A stretch of DNA of 44,639 nucleotides from an uncultured beta proteobacterium (GTDB lineage: Bacteria > Pseudomonadota > Gammaproteobacteria > Burkholderiales > Burkholderiaceae_C): positions 1 through 44,639 of the forward strand of contig CAIVLG010000285.1 of the NCBI GenBank assembly GCA_903906695.1, written 5' to 3'. The notes beneath the pieces were generated by a model. That model was given only the letters and a program-made list of their open reading frames with translations. It was not told where the DNA came from and made no database searches. Below, piece after piece: positions 28,197-37,349 of this stretch; the stretch's first letter is position 1; every line of letters begins with the position of its first letter. The translations under genes and the position numbers were made by a program.

Positions 28197-28640
28197 ATGA
28201 AAGCATATCCCGTCCTACTGCGCCGCCGAATTCAGGATGGCTTTACGCTGATCGAATTGATGGTGGTGCTGCTCATCATCGGTGTTCTGGCCGCCCTGAT
28301 TGTGCCCAACGTGCTGGACCGTGCCGACGACGCGCGCGTGACTGCCGCCAAGACCGACGTTAACAACCTGATGCAGGCGCTCAAGCTTTACAGGCTGGAC
28401 AACCAGCGCTATCCAACGGCTGAGCAAGGTTTGCAGGCCTTGCTGACCAAGCCGACCGCAGCACCGGTACCGCCGAACTGGAAGCCCTATCTCGACCTGT
28501 TGCCCAACGACCCTTGGGGCAAGCCCTATGTCTACCTCAATCCCGGCGTCAAGGGCGAAGTCGACGTGATGTCCTTTGGCGCCGACGGCCAGCCCGGCGG
28601 TGAAGGCAAGAATGCGGATATTGGCAGCTGGCAACCCTAG
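28197..28640 (+). CDS. gspG: Major pseudopilin GspG
   Basis: A 147-residue major pseudopilin of the type II secretion system. The prepilin cleavage site lies in QDGFTLIELMVVLLIIG, followed by the conserved hydrophobic helix. The C-terminal part has RYPTAEQGLQALLTKP, DPWGKPY and FGADGQPGGEG, the calcium-loop region of GspG. It is the first gene of the gsp run on this strand. No prepilin peptidase gene is seen in the window, so processing must rely on one elsewhere. Confidence 0.95.
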   Translation: MKAYPVLLRRRIQDGFTLIELMVVLLIIGVLAALIVPNVLDRADDARVTAAKTDVNNLMQALKLYRLDNQRYPTAEQGLQALLTKPTAAPVPPNWKPYLDLLPNDPWGKPYVYLNPGVKGEVDVMSFGADGQPGGEGKNADIGSWQP

Positions 28641-29091
28641 GAGCCTGTCGGACTTTGCACGCGGGTGCGCCGGCTTCACGCTGCTCGAATTGTTGGTGGT
28701 GGTTGCAATCATCGCCCTGGTGTCAGTCGGCGTCGGTTTTTCGATGCGCGACTCGTCGATGGTGGCGCTTGAGCGCGACGCCGAGCGTTTGAGCGCGCTG
28801 CTGGAGTCGGCGCGAGCCAGGTCCCGGGTCAGTGGTGTTCCGGTGCGCTGGCAGGCCAGCGCAGAAGGATTTCGTTTTGAGGGCCTGGGCGCATCAGAGT
28901 TGCCGCAGCAATGGCTGGACCCGGATACCGGTGTGGCAGAGACGGCTGGCCCGGTGACACTCTTGCTCGGCCCGGAGCCCGTCATTGGGCCGCAGGAGTT
29001 GACCTTGGTCTCACGCAGCGCAGCGGCAAGAAGCGTGCGCTTGGCAACCGATGGGCTGCGTCCTTTTTCGGTACAAGCGGCGTTGCAGTGA
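28612..29091 (+). CDS. gspH: Minor pseudopilin GspH
   Basis: A 159-residue minor pseudopilin. The prepilin motif is CAGFTLLELLVVVAIIA followed by a hydrophobic helix, and the rest fits the GspH beta-rich domain. I took ATG 28612, which overlaps gspG by 29 bases; a TTG at 28621 is an alternative. The basic leader before the cleavage site is rather long (about 20 residues). It helps build the pseudopilus tip or shaft. Confidence 0.88.
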   Translation: MRILAAGNPRSLSDFARGCAGFTLLELLVVVAIIALVSVGVGFSMRDSSMVALERDAERLSALLESARARSRVSGVPVRWQASAEGFRFEGLGASELPQQWLDPDTGVAETAGPVTLLLGPEPVIGPQELTLVSRSAAARSVRLATDGLRPFSVQAALQ

Positions 29092-29093
29092 GC

Positions 29094-29453
29094 ATGTTCA
29101 GGCGGCAGCGCGGTTTTACCCTGGTTGAGGTGCTGGTTGCCTTGGGCATTGTGGCGATCGCACTGACGGCCGGTTTGCAGGCCAGCGCCGCGCTGACCCG
29201 CAATGCGCAGCGTCAGTCGGACATCCTGCTGGCGCAGACCTGTGCTGAAAACGAGCTCATCAAGGTGCGTCTGGCCAAACAGATGCCCGGCGTCGGGGAC
29301 AGCAGCGTTCCGTGTGAACAAGCCGGGACGGTCTTTGTCGTGGCGCTGGCCGTTCGTCCCACACCCAACCCGAACTTCTTGCGTGTCGATGCCCAGGTCA
29401 GCAAGGAGGAAGCGCCGGTGCTGCATCTGTCGACCGTGGTGGGGCGTTACTGA
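29094..29453 (+). CDS. gspI: Minor pseudopilin GspI
   Basis: A 119-residue minor pseudopilin with the cleavage motif QRGFTLVEVLVALGIVAIAL. Two cysteines (in LAQTCAENE and SSVPCEQAG) could form the disulfide seen in some GspI proteins. ATG 29094 follows the gspH stop by 2 bases; an in-frame GTG at 29088 is possible. Its stop overlaps the gspJ start as TGATG. With GspJ and GspK it would form the pseudopilus tip complex. Confidence 0.92.
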   Translation: MFRRQRGFTLVEVLVALGIVAIALTAGLQASAALTRNAQRQSDILLAQTCAENELIKVRLAKQMPGVGDSSVPCEQAGTVFVVALAVRPTPNPNFLRVDAQVSKEEAPVLHLSTVVGRY

Positions 29454-30115
29454 TGCGCTGCCAGCGTGGCTTTACGCTGATCGAACTGCTGGTGGCGATC
29501 GGTCTGTTGGCACTGATGGCGGCCTTGAGCTGGCGTGGCCTCGATGGCATGACGCGCTCGCAGGCTCAGATGCGCCAGCATTCCGACGAGGTCTACGCGC
29601 TGCAGGCGGGGCTGGCGCAGTGGGGCGCCGATCTCGATGCGCTGGCGCTGCAACCCAATACCCAGAGTCTCGATTGGGACGGGCGGGCCTTGCGCATTTT
29701 GCGCCGCAGTTCGGCAACGCCGGGCGAGGGTCTGAGCGTGGTGGCCTGGTCGCGTCGCAGTGTCGATGGCCAGGGTCAATGGATGCGCTGGCAGTCAGCG
29801 CCGCTGCAAACGCGCGGCGCCTTGCAACAGGCATGGCAAAACGCGGCGTTGTGGGCACAGAGCCCCTCTGAAGATGATCGTCGGCGCGAGGTCCGCATTG
29901 CGGCGCTCGACCAATGGCAAATCTACTACTACCGCAGCGATGCCTGGAGCAATCCTCTGTCCAGCGCCGGAAACCCCGGCGACGCCAAGGCAGCCAACGA
30001 CACCGCTGCGATTCCAGACTCGGTGCGCCTGGTGCTGACGCTGGCACCGGGTCAAGCCATCAGCGGGACTGTTACGCGTGACTGGCTGCGTCCGGGCGTG
30101 GGAGGTGGCAAGTGA
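29453..30115 (+). CDS. gspJ: Minor pseudopilin GspJ
   Basis: A 220-residue minor pseudopilin. The cleavage motif is QRGFTLIELLVAIGLLALMA with the GWRGLD-like SWRGLDGM that is common in GspJ. It begins one base inside the gspI stop. It overlaps gspK by 4 bases, so I, J and K are translationally coupled. No defect is seen. Confidence 0.92.
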   Translation: MRCQRGFTLIELLVAIGLLALMAALSWRGLDGMTRSQAQMRQHSDEVYALQAGLAQWGADLDALALQPNTQSLDWDGRALRILRRSSATPGEGLSVVAWSRRSVDGQGQWMRWQSAPLQTRGALQQAWQNAALWAQSPSEDDRRREVRIAALDQWQIYYYRSDAWSNPLSSAGNPGDAKAANDTAAIPDSVRLVLTLAPGQAISGTVTRDWLRPGVGGGK

Positions 30116-31071
30116 AGCGCGCCAAGCAGCGCGGCGCCGCCATCCTGACCGCGATGCTGACCGTCGTGCTGGTGGCGACGCTGGCTGCCAGCACGCTTTG
30201 GCAGCAATGGCGCGCGGTTGAAATCGAGGCCGCCGAGCGCAGTCGAGCACAGTCGGTATGGGTGCTCAACGGCGCGCTCGATTGGGCGCGGCTGATCCTG
30301 CGCGAGGATGCCCGCAAGGGCGGCACCGATCATCTTGGCGAGCCTTGGGCGGTGCCGCTGGAGCAGGCACGCTTGTCGACTTTTCTGGCCACTGATCGAA
30401 GTGACACGCTGGCTGCCGACGAAGCGCAGGACGCTTTCTTGTCGGGGCAGATCGTCGACCTGCAGGCCCGACTCAATATCACCAATCTGGCGCAGAACGG
30501 AAAGATTGACGAACCGAGCCGGATTGCTTTCAGCCGACTCTTCGATCAGTTGAACCTGCCGGCTAGCGAACTCATGGCCATGATCGCAAATTTGCGTCTG
30601 ATCCAGGACGGCAGCGCCCAGGCGCTGGCCAATATGACGCTGCCCCTGTTGCCGCGCGACCCCGACGAGTTGACCTGGCTGGGCTTGTCGCCGTCGACCA
30701 TTGCCAGCCTGCGCCCCTTCATCACGATCTTGCCGATGCCCACGCCGGTCAATCTCAATACCGCTGCGGTCGAGGTGATTTACGCCTGTGTCGAAGCCTT
30801 TGAGATGGCTGATGCCAGCCGCCTGGTGCGCGAGCGTGGTGCTTCGCCTCTGACCTCGCTGGCGGATGCGACCAAAGTCTCGGGCAATGCGGCAGCGCGC
30901 TTTGTGGAAGGGCAACACAGCGTGGCGACCCGGTTCTTCGAAGTGCGCGGTAATCTGCAGGTCGATCAGACCACGGTGCTGGAGCGATCAGTGGTGCAGC
31001 GCGACGGCCTCGACGTGAAAACCTTGTGGCGAAAGCGCGGTGTGACAGCGTCAGGCAGCCCCGTACAATGA
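30112..31071 (+). CDS. gspK: Minor pseudopilin GspK (GTG start)
   Basis: A 319-residue tip pseudopilin. The leader (KRAKQRGAAILTAMLTVV) lacks the +5 glutamate typical of the other pseudopilins, as expected for GspK. The helical insertion domain and the LNLNTAAV-type motif (PVNLNTAAVEVI) are visible. The start is GTG 30112, supported by GGGAGG 6 bases upstream; no ATG fits. It is followed by gspL after 16 bases. Confidence 0.92.
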   Translation: MKRAKQRGAAILTAMLTVVLVATLAASTLWQQWRAVEIEAAERSRAQSVWVLNGALDWARLILREDARKGGTDHLGEPWAVPLEQARLSTFLATDRSDTLAADEAQDAFLSGQIVDLQARLNITNLAQNGKIDEPSRIAFSRLFDQLNLPASELMAMIANLRLIQDGSAQALANMTLPLLPRDPDELTWLGLSPSTIASLRPFITILPMPTPVNLNTAAVEVIYACVEAFEMADASRLVRERGASPLTSLADATKVSGNAAARFVEGQHSVATRFFEVRGNLQVDQTTVLERSVVQRDGLDVKTLWRKRGVTASGSPVQ

Positions 31072-31087
31072 CCGCCGAGACCTGCGC

Positions 31088-32314
31088 ATGACCACCCTAA
31101 TCGTTACCCTTTCTTCAGAGTCGGCGGACGCGGCGGCGCTGTACGACTACCTGTTGAGTCCGGATGGCGTCAGCATTGGCGAACAGTCGCGTGTGCCGCT
31201 GGCATTGCTGCCAGCGCTGGACAACGCCACCGAAGTGGTTGTGCTGGTGCCGGTCGAAAAACTGTCCTGGCATCGGGTGCAGTTGCCCAAGGGAAGTCTG
31301 GATCGGCGCTTTTTCCAGGAGGCAGGCGCGCCGCGGCTGCGTGCCGTGCTGGACGGGTTGCTGGAAGACCAGTTGCTTGACGAGACCGCTCAACTGCACT
31401 TTGCGATCGAACCCGGCGCCAGCGCCAATGCCCCGGTTTGGGTTGCCGTCTGTGACCGTGACTGGTTGCGCAGTTCGTTGCAGGCGCTGGAGCAGTCCGG
31501 GCGATCGGTCAGCCGGGTCGTACCCGAGTTCGCGCCGGACGCGCTGGGCGATGCGCTCTACGCGACCGGTGCGGCGGATCAGCCCAGAATTGTTTTTGGC
31601 AACGGTGGGGGTGTCACGCTGTGGCCCCTGTCCAAGGCCTCGGTGCTGCTGCTGAATTGGCCCGAGGCGCGCGCCGTCGTGGCCGAACCGGCAGTGGCCA
31701 CTCTGGCCGAGCAATTGTTCACGCGCAGCGTCACTTTGCAGCAAGTCGGCCAGCGACGTTTGCAGGCGCTGCAGTCAGCCTGGGATCTGGCCCAATTCGA
31801 TCTGGCCAACTCGTCCGGTGCCAGAACCCGAAAGCGTGTGTCGGAGTCCTTTGTCAGCCTGTTGCGCGCGCCGCGCTGGCGTGCCGCGCGGCTGGCACTG
31901 CTGACGCTGTTGCTGGTCAATCTGGTCGGGCTGAACGCCTGGGCCTGGCGTGAGCAAGCCAGGACCCAGGCCAGGCGTGCCGAGATCAGTGAAGTGCTGA
32001 CCAGCACCTTTCCCAATGTGCGGGTGGTGGTTGATGCGCCGATTCAGATGAGCAAGGAGGTGGCCGCCCTGCAACGCACCAGCGGTGCCGCCAGTGCGCG
32101 CGATCTGGAGGTCATGATGGCCGCGTTCGGGCTTGCCGCTGGGGCCAATACGACACCAACGGCGATTGAATACGCCACCGGCGAACTGCGTCTGAAGGGA
32201 CTCAGACTCAAGCCCGAGGAGATCGCCGCGATCAGCTTCAAGCTCAAACCCCAGGCTTATGCGCTGAGCGCCGAGGCTGACAGCCTGGTCATGAAGCAGG
32301 TGACAGCGCCATGA
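31088..32314 (+). CDS. gspL: Type II secretion protein L (GspL)
   Basis: A 408-residue inner-membrane platform protein. The N-terminal two thirds are an actin-like cytoplasmic domain that contacts the GspE ATPase; one transmembrane helix is at about residues 268-287 (RLALLTLLLVNLVGLNAWA), then a periplasmic ferredoxin-like domain. The length is normal for the family. It overlaps gspM by 4 bases (ATGA). Weak primary conservation is usual for GspL; order and topology support the call. Confidence 0.88.
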   Translation: MTTLIVTLSSESADAAALYDYLLSPDGVSIGEQSRVPLALLPALDNATEVVVLVPVEKLSWHRVQLPKGSLDRRFFQEAGAPRLRAVLDGLLEDQLLDETAQLHFAIEPGASANAPVWVAVCDRDWLRSSLQALEQSGRSVSRVVPEFAPDALGDALYATGAADQPRIVFGNGGGVTLWPLSKASVLLLNWPEARAVVAEPAVATLAEQLFTRSVTLQQVGQRRLQALQSAWDLAQFDLANSSGARTRKRVSESFVSLLRAPRWRAARLALLTLLLVNLVGLNAWAWREQARTQARRAEISEVLTSTFPNVRVVVDAPIQMSKEVAALQRTSGAASARDLEVMMAAFGLAAGANTTPTAIEYATGELRLKGLRLKPEEIAAISFKLKPQAYALSAEADSLVMKQVTAP

Positions 32315-32784
32315 CGACCTTGTCACTTCTGGTGCAGCGCTGGCAGGCGGTCACGGGGCGCGAGCGCCAGCTGGTGCTGGCGGCACTGACACTGGTGCTT
32401 GCGGCCCTGCTGTGGTGGCTTGGTGTGGCACCGGCGCTCGCCACGCTGCGCTCGGCCGAGAGTCAACGCCTGCTGCTCGATGCACAACTGCAGCAGATGC
32501 GCAGTCTTCAGGCCGAGGCCAAGGCGCTGCAGGCGCAGCCCAGGATCACTGCCGACGAGGCGCGGCGTTTGCTGGAGGCGTCGGTCAAGCCGCTGGGAGC
32601 GACGGCGCAGTTGAGCGTGGCCGGCGAACGCGCCACCGTCAGCCTCAAGGGAGCTTCGGCTGACGCGCTGGCGCAATGGCTGGTGTTGGTGCGTCTAAAT
32701 GCACGTACCGTGCCGAGCGAGGCGCGCCTGCTGCGCAGCGCCAATGGCAGCTGGGATGGCACCCTGACTCTGAACCTCAAGTGA
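32311..32784 (+). CDS. gspM: Type II secretion protein M (GspM)
   Basis: A 157-residue platform protein: short cytoplasmic start with WQAVTGRERQLV, one transmembrane helix (about 22-40), a coiled region and a small periplasmic domain. This is the GspM layout and size. It overlaps gspL upstream and shares the A of TGATG with gspN downstream. It would pair with GspL in the inner membrane. Confidence 0.87.
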   Translation: MTTLSLLVQRWQAVTGRERQLVLAALTLVLAALLWWLGVAPALATLRSAESQRLLLDAQLQQMRSLQAEAKALQAQPRITADEARRLLEASVKPLGATAQLSVAGERATVSLKGASADALAQWLVLVRLNARTVPSEARLLRSANGSWDGTLTLNLK

Positions 32785-33560
32785 TGCGGCAAACGACATC
32801 TGCGTGGTCGTGGGCGGCAGCCGGGGCGGTGCTTGGCTTGCTTGTTGCCACCCTGCTAGGCGCGCCGGCGCACTGGCTGACTCTGCCTTTGCAGATTGCA
32901 CTCGATGACCGGGTCGTCTTTGATGATGCACGCGGCACGCTCTGGAACGGTTCGGCCCGTCTGGGACTGACCGGCGGTGCTGGCAGCAACGATGCGGCCA
33001 GTTTGCCCGGGCGCTTGAGCTGGGTGATCCGGCCGGCCTGGTCAGGCTTGCAGGTCGAGCTGCTGGCCGACTGCTGCATGCAGCAGGCCTGGCGACTCAG
33101 TGCGCAGCCGCGCTGGGGTGGCGCCAGCCTGGCTCTGGCTGACAGCCTGTCGCAGTGGCCGGCGCAGTGCTTGACCGGCCTGGGCACGCCATGGAACACA
33201 GTGCAGTTGGAGGGCTCGCTTACGCTTTCGACACAGGCGCTGTCGCTGCAATGGGCCTGGGGGCGATTGCTTCTGGCCGGACGGGCGCAAGTCGATGCGG
33301 CGCAGATTTCTTCGCGCCTGTCGACGCTCAAACCGATGGGCAGCTACCGCATTGCGCTGCTCGGCGGCGCGACGCCCAGCATCGCGATCGAGACGCTGGA
33401 GGGCAGTCTACAATTATCCGGCAATGGCCAATGGGTCGGCTCAAGGTTCAGATTCGAGGGTGTTGCCAGCGCTGCGCCAGAGCGCATTGAGGCTTTGTCC
33501 AATCTTCTGAACATCATCGGGCGCCGTGACGGCGCACGTGCCATCATCAAAGTGGGTTGA
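32784..33560 (+). CDS. gspN: Type II secretion protein N (GspN)
   Basis: A 258-residue protein with an N-terminal signal-anchor helix (about residues 9-28) followed by a beta-rich periplasmic region with LTLPLQIAL and ARGTLWNGSARLGL, typical of GspN. GspN is present in only some systems and its exact task is not settled. Its start overlaps the gspM stop by one base, and it ends 6 bases before gspD. Confidence 0.85.
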   Translation: MRQTTSAWSWAAAGAVLGLLVATLLGAPAHWLTLPLQIALDDRVVFDDARGTLWNGSARLGLTGGAGSNDAASLPGRLSWVIRPAWSGLQVELLADCCMQQAWRLSAQPRWGGASLALADSLSQWPAQCLTGLGTPWNTVQLEGSLTLSTQALSLQWAWGRLLLAGRAQVDAAQISSRLSTLKPMGSYRIALLGGATPSIAIETLEGSLQLSGNGQWVGSRFRFEGVASAAPERIEALSNLLNIIGRRDGARAIIKVG

Positions 33561-33566
33561 ATCGGT

Positions 33567-35741
33567 ATGAAATTTGCGGTCTTGCAGCGTCCCTCCAGCA
33601 TCGTTTGTGCAGCGGCCATCAACACCTTGCTGGCCGCATCGATCAGCTTGTTTGCTTTCGATCTGGCAGCCCAGACGACGGCTGCCGCCAAGGCCGGTGA
33701 GCCGGTCACGCTGAATTTCAGCAATGCCGAAATCGAGGCGGTGGCACGCACCATGGCCAGCATCACGGGTTTCAATGTGGTGGTTGATCCAAGGGTCAAA
33801 GGTACGCTGACACTGGTCACCGAGAAGCCGATCAGCCGCGGCGCGGCGATGAACCAGTTTCTGGCCGCACTGCGCCTGCAGGGCTTCACGATGGTGGAGT
33901 CAGCTGGCCTTTATAAGGTGATCCCGGAGGCTGACGCCAAACTGCAAAGTGGCGGCGTGTCGGTCAGTGACAATACCCCGGCTGGCACTGACCTGGCGGC
34001 TGGCAACCAGATCAGCACGCAGATCTTCAAGCTCAACTTTGAATCCGCCAATAATTTGGTCACGGTGCTGCGCCCCTTGATCAGCCCGAACAACACCATC
34101 AACGCCAACCCGGGCAACAATTCGCTGGTAATCACGGACTATTCGGACAATCTGCGCCGCCTGGCACGCATCATTGCCGCGATGGATGTGGCCAACGCCA
34201 CCGGCGTCGAAATACTGCCGCTCAAGCACGCGATTGCGGCTGATCTGGCGCCGCTGGTGCTGCGTCTGCTCGAGTCTGCGGGTACTGCTACGGTCGGCGG
34301 CGACACCTCGTTCAAGACCACGCTGATTGCCGAGCCGCGCTCCAACACGCTGCTGCTGCGCGCTGCCAACCCGGCCCGGGTGGCGCTGGTGCGTTCGCTG
34401 GTGGACAAGCTCGATCAACCGGTGGCGCCAGCCAGCAACGGCGCCGCCGGCAACATCTATGTGGTCTATCTGAAGAATGCCGACGCCACCAAACTGGCTG
34501 CCACCCTGCGCGCCGCCATGACCGGCCAGGCCCCGGCTGCCGCTGCGCCTGCCGCTGGCGGCGCAGCGGCAGCGGCACCGGCAACCATCTCTGCAACCGG
34601 TGGACAGATCCAGGCCGACGCGGCCACCAATTCGCTCATTATTACGGCACCCGAGCCCCAATATCGCCAGTTACGTGCGGTCATTGACAAGCTCGATTCC
34701 CGCCGTGCCCAGGTGTTGGTGGAGAGCCTGATTGCCGAGGTCAGCACCGACAAAGCGGCACAGTTTGGCATTCAGTGGCAGGCGCTACTTGGGGCCGGCA
34801 GCGCCAATCTCGGAGTCATGGGCACCAATTTCTTGCCCCCTGGAACGACGAATATTTTCACTCTGGCTGGAGCCATTCAAAGCAGCACACCCAGTATTCC
34901 GGCAACCTCGGCGGGCGGAAACTTGGTCTTCGGCCACAAGATCAATGATCTGTTTGTTCTCGGCGCCATAGCCAATCTGCTTCAAACGACCGGTGACGGA
35001 AACGTGTTGTCAACGCCGACGCTGTTGACGCTGGACAATGAAGAAGCCAAGATTGTGATTGGCCAGAATGTGCCATTCCCTACCGGCTCGTACACGAACA
35101 CCGGCTCAAGTGCCAGTACCGGCACCGTCAACCCGTTCACAACAGTCGATCGCAAAGACGTCGGTCTGACGCTCAAGGTCAGACCGCAGATCAGCGAAAA
35201 CGGCACTGTCAAGATGGTTATCTACCAGGAGGTGTCCTCCATTGCGGCTGGCACCCTGAATAACCAAAATGGCCCCACGACCAACAAAAGATCGATTGAG
35301 TCCACTGTCGTCGTGGATGACGGCAACCTCGTGGTGCTGGGGGGTCTGTTGCAGGACGAGTATTCCGGCAACGAGCAAAAGATCCCGATGCTCGGGGACA
35401 TGCCCGGGGTTGGCGCCTTGTTCAGGACCGACACGCGCGAGCGAAAGAAGACCAATCTGATGGTTTTCCTGCGCCCGGTCGTGGTGCGCAGCAGTGCCGA
35501 CGTTGACGCACTGTCATTGGATCGCTATGACCTGATGCGAGGCGTGCAGAAGCTTGCGCAACCGGCCGAGAGCATCACAGTGCCGGTCAACGAGGCGCCG
35601 GTGATGAGCGCCCTGCCCAAACCGGCCAGCGCGCGGCCGGTACCGGCGCCCATGTTGGCACCGGCCCTGTCGGATACTTGGGGTGGCGGCCCCGGGAGCA
35701 GGCCAGCACCAACCGCGCCCGCAGCCAACACCGGGCCATGA
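33567..35741 (+). CDS. gspD: Type II secretion secretin GspD
   Basis: A 724-residue outer-membrane channel protein. A signal peptide (cleavage near AFDLAAQTT) is followed by the N0 domain (LNFSNAEIEAVARTMA), N1-N3 KH-like domains (about 130-360) and the secretin domain (about 390-650) with VLVESLIAEVS, TPTLLTLDNEEAKIVIGQNVPF and VPMLG-type IPMLGDMPGVGALFR. An Ala/Pro-rich linker lies in N3. The C-terminal 60 residues are Pro/Ala rich. No pilotin gene is visible. In classical operons gspD is near the front; here it comes after gspN, just before gspE. Confidence 0.95.
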   Translation: MKFAVLQRPSSIVCAAAINTLLAASISLFAFDLAAQTTAAAKAGEPVTLNFSNAEIEAVARTMASITGFNVVVDPRVKGTLTLVTEKPISRGAAMNQFLAALRLQGFTMVESAGLYKVIPEADAKLQSGGVSVSDNTPAGTDLAAGNQISTQIFKLNFESANNLVTVLRPLISPNNTINANPGNNSLVITDYSDNLRRLARIIAAMDVANATGVEILPLKHAIAADLAPLVLRLLESAGTATVGGDTSFKTTLIAEPRSNTLLLRAANPARVALVRSLVDKLDQPVAPASNGAAGNIYVVYLKNADATKLAATLRAAMTGQAPAAAAPAAGGAAAAAPATISATGGQIQADAATNSLIITAPEPQYRQLRAVIDKLDSRRAQVLVESLIAEVSTDKAAQFGIQWQALLGAGSANLGVMGTNFLPPGTTNIFTLAGAIQSSTPSIPATSAGGNLVFGHKINDLFVLGAIANLLQTTGDGNVLSTPTLLTLDNEEAKIVIGQNVPFPTGSYTNTGSSASTGTVNPFTTVDRKDVGLTLKVRPQISENGTVKMVIYQEVSSIAAGTLNNQNGPTTNKRSIESTVVVDDGNLVVLGGLLQDEYSGNEQKIPMLGDMPGVGALFRTDTRERKKTNLMVFLRPVVVRSSADVDALSLDRYDLMRGVQKLAQPAESITVPVNEAPVMSALPKPASARPVPAPMLAPALSDTWGGGPGSRPAPTAPAANTGP

Positions 35742-35759
35742 GGCGAGGATCAGACCGCC

Positions 35760-37151
35760 ATGCGCTACCCGCTGCCTTACGCGTTCGCCCGCACGAATCA
35801 GTTGTTGCTGCAGGAGGATGAGTCCGGTCACCTGACGCTGTGCCTGCATGGCGAGTCCGGTGCCAGCGGCATGAGCGAGATCATGCGCAAGTACCCGGTG
35901 CGCCAGATTGAGGCGCTGGCCGCGCCGGCGCTGATCCAGCGCATCAGCGCGGCTTATGCGCAGGGGGAGTCGAGCGCGGCGGCAGTGGTCAGTGAGGTCG
36001 AGAGCGACGCCGACCTGTCACGCATGATGCAGGACTTGCCGGCCATCGAAGACCTGCTGGAAACGTCGGACGACGCACCCATCATCCGCATGCTCAATGC
36101 GCTGCTGACGCAGGCCGCACGCGATGGCGCCAGCGACATCCACATCGAACCCTACGAGCGCCACTCCAGCGTACGCTTTCGCGTCGATGGCACCTTGCGA
36201 GAGGTGGTGCAACCGAACCGTGCCCTGCATGCGGCCTTGATTTCGCGCCTGAAGATCATGGCCGACCTGGATATTGCCGAGCGCCGTCTGCCGCAGGATG
36301 GCCGCATCTCGTTGCGTATTGGCACGCGGGCCGTGGATGTGCGCGTCAGCACGCTGCCCAGTGCCCATGGTGAGCGCGCGGTGCTGCGTCTGCTTGATAA
36401 ATCGGAAGGGCGCTTGAGCCTGGAAGCGCTCGGCATGCAGGGCGATGTCTTGAGGCGCTTCGAGCACCTGGTGACGCAGCCACATGGCATCGTGCTGGTC
36501 ACCGGTCCGACAGGTTCCGGCAAGACCACCACGCTTTATGCCGCGCTCAGTCGGCTTGACGCCGGTCGCAGCAACATCATGACCGTCGAAGACCCGATCG
36601 AATACGAATTGCCGGGCGTCGGCCAGACGCAGGTCAACGCGAAGATCGAGCTCACTTTTGCCAAGGCCCTGCGCGCCATCCTGCGCCAGGACCCGGATGT
36701 CATCATGATCGGTGAAATCCGCGATTTCGAGACTGCACAAATCGCCATTCAGGCTTCGCTGACCGGCCATCTGGTATTGGCGACCCTGCATACGAACGAC
36801 GCCGCCAGTGCCGTCACGCGGCTGACCGACATGGGGGTCGAACCCTTCCTGCTGAGTTCGTCGCTGCTGGGCGTGCTGGCACAGCGCCTGCTGCGCAAGC
36901 TGTGCCGCTCCTGCCATGGCGCCGGTTGCGAGCAATGCGGTCAGACCGGCTACGCCGGGCGCTCCGGCGTCTTCGAATTGCTGATCACCGATGATGCGAT
37001 TCGGGCCCAGATTCACAGCAAGGCCTCCGAAGCCGATATACGTGCCGCGGCGCTGGCCGCTGGCATGATGCTGATGCGCGACGACGGCGAGCGCCTGGTA
37101 CAGCTGGGGCTGACTTCGCGTGAAGAGCTGGTGCGTGTGACGCGGGACTGA
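35760..37151 (+). CDS. gspE: Type II secretion ATPase GspE
   Basis: A 463-residue hexameric motor ATPase. Visible are [10 protein letters not shown], Walker [15 protein letters not shown], the Asp box ([15 protein letters not shown]), Walker [16 protein letters not shown] and the His box [16 protein letters not shown]. The zinc-binding C-motif is compressed to [12 protein letters not shown] (4 residues between the CxxC pairs) where the enterobacterial enzymes have some 25 or more. It drives pseudopilus assembly through GspL and GspF. The gene ends where a 180-base repeat begins. Confidence 0.95.
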   Translation: MRYPLPYAFARTNQLLLQEDESGHLTLCLHGESGASGMSEIMRKYPVRQIEALAAPALIQRISAAYAQGESSAAAVVSEVESDADLSRMMQDLPAIEDLLETSDDAPIIRMLNALLTQAARDGASDIHIEPYERHSSVRFRVDGTLREVVQPNRALHAALISRLKIMADLDIAERRLPQDGRISLRIGTRAVDVRVSTLPSAHGERAVLRLLDKSEGRLSLEALGMQGDVLRRFEHLVTQPHGIVLVTGPTGSGKTTTLYAALSRLDAGRSNIMTVEDPIEYELPGVGQTQVNAKIELTFAKALRAILRQDPDVIMIGEIRDFETAQIAIQASLTGHLVLATLHTNDAASAVTRLTDMGVEPFLLSSSLLGVLAQRLLRKLCRSCHGAGCEQCGQTGYAGRSGVFELLITDDAIRAQIHSKASEADIRAAALAAGMMLMRDDGERLVQLGLTSREELVRVTRD

Positions 37152-37152
37152 T

Positions 37153-37325
37153 ATGGTGCCCCCACGCTTGTCACTTTGTGTACTGCGCGAGGCCTTGCAG
37201 GCCGCGGCTCGCGAGACGCTTCGCCTCTGTCGCCTGTCCGATCCAGCTCAAGCCGGCTCAGAGCCGCAGGCTCCAGCCCCGGGGGGGCTGGCCTTGCTTG
37301 GGGCGGCCCGGCGCGGCGGCCGGCT
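37153..37325. repeat. Comamonadaceae-type repeat between gspE and gspF
   Basis: A 173-base GC-rich block fills the 198-base gap between gspE and gspF. Its left end (37153-37181) matches the reverse complement of 44555-44583 at 26 of 29 bases, and 37297-37313 matches 44506-44522 at 17 of 17. The centre is longer than in the ltaE copy and contains other inverted segments (GGCCTTGCAGGCC and an AGCC/GGCT-rich stem). No credible gene is encoded. Confidence 0.75.
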
Positions 37326-37349
37326 TGCAGGATAGTCAAGAGCTTCGTT

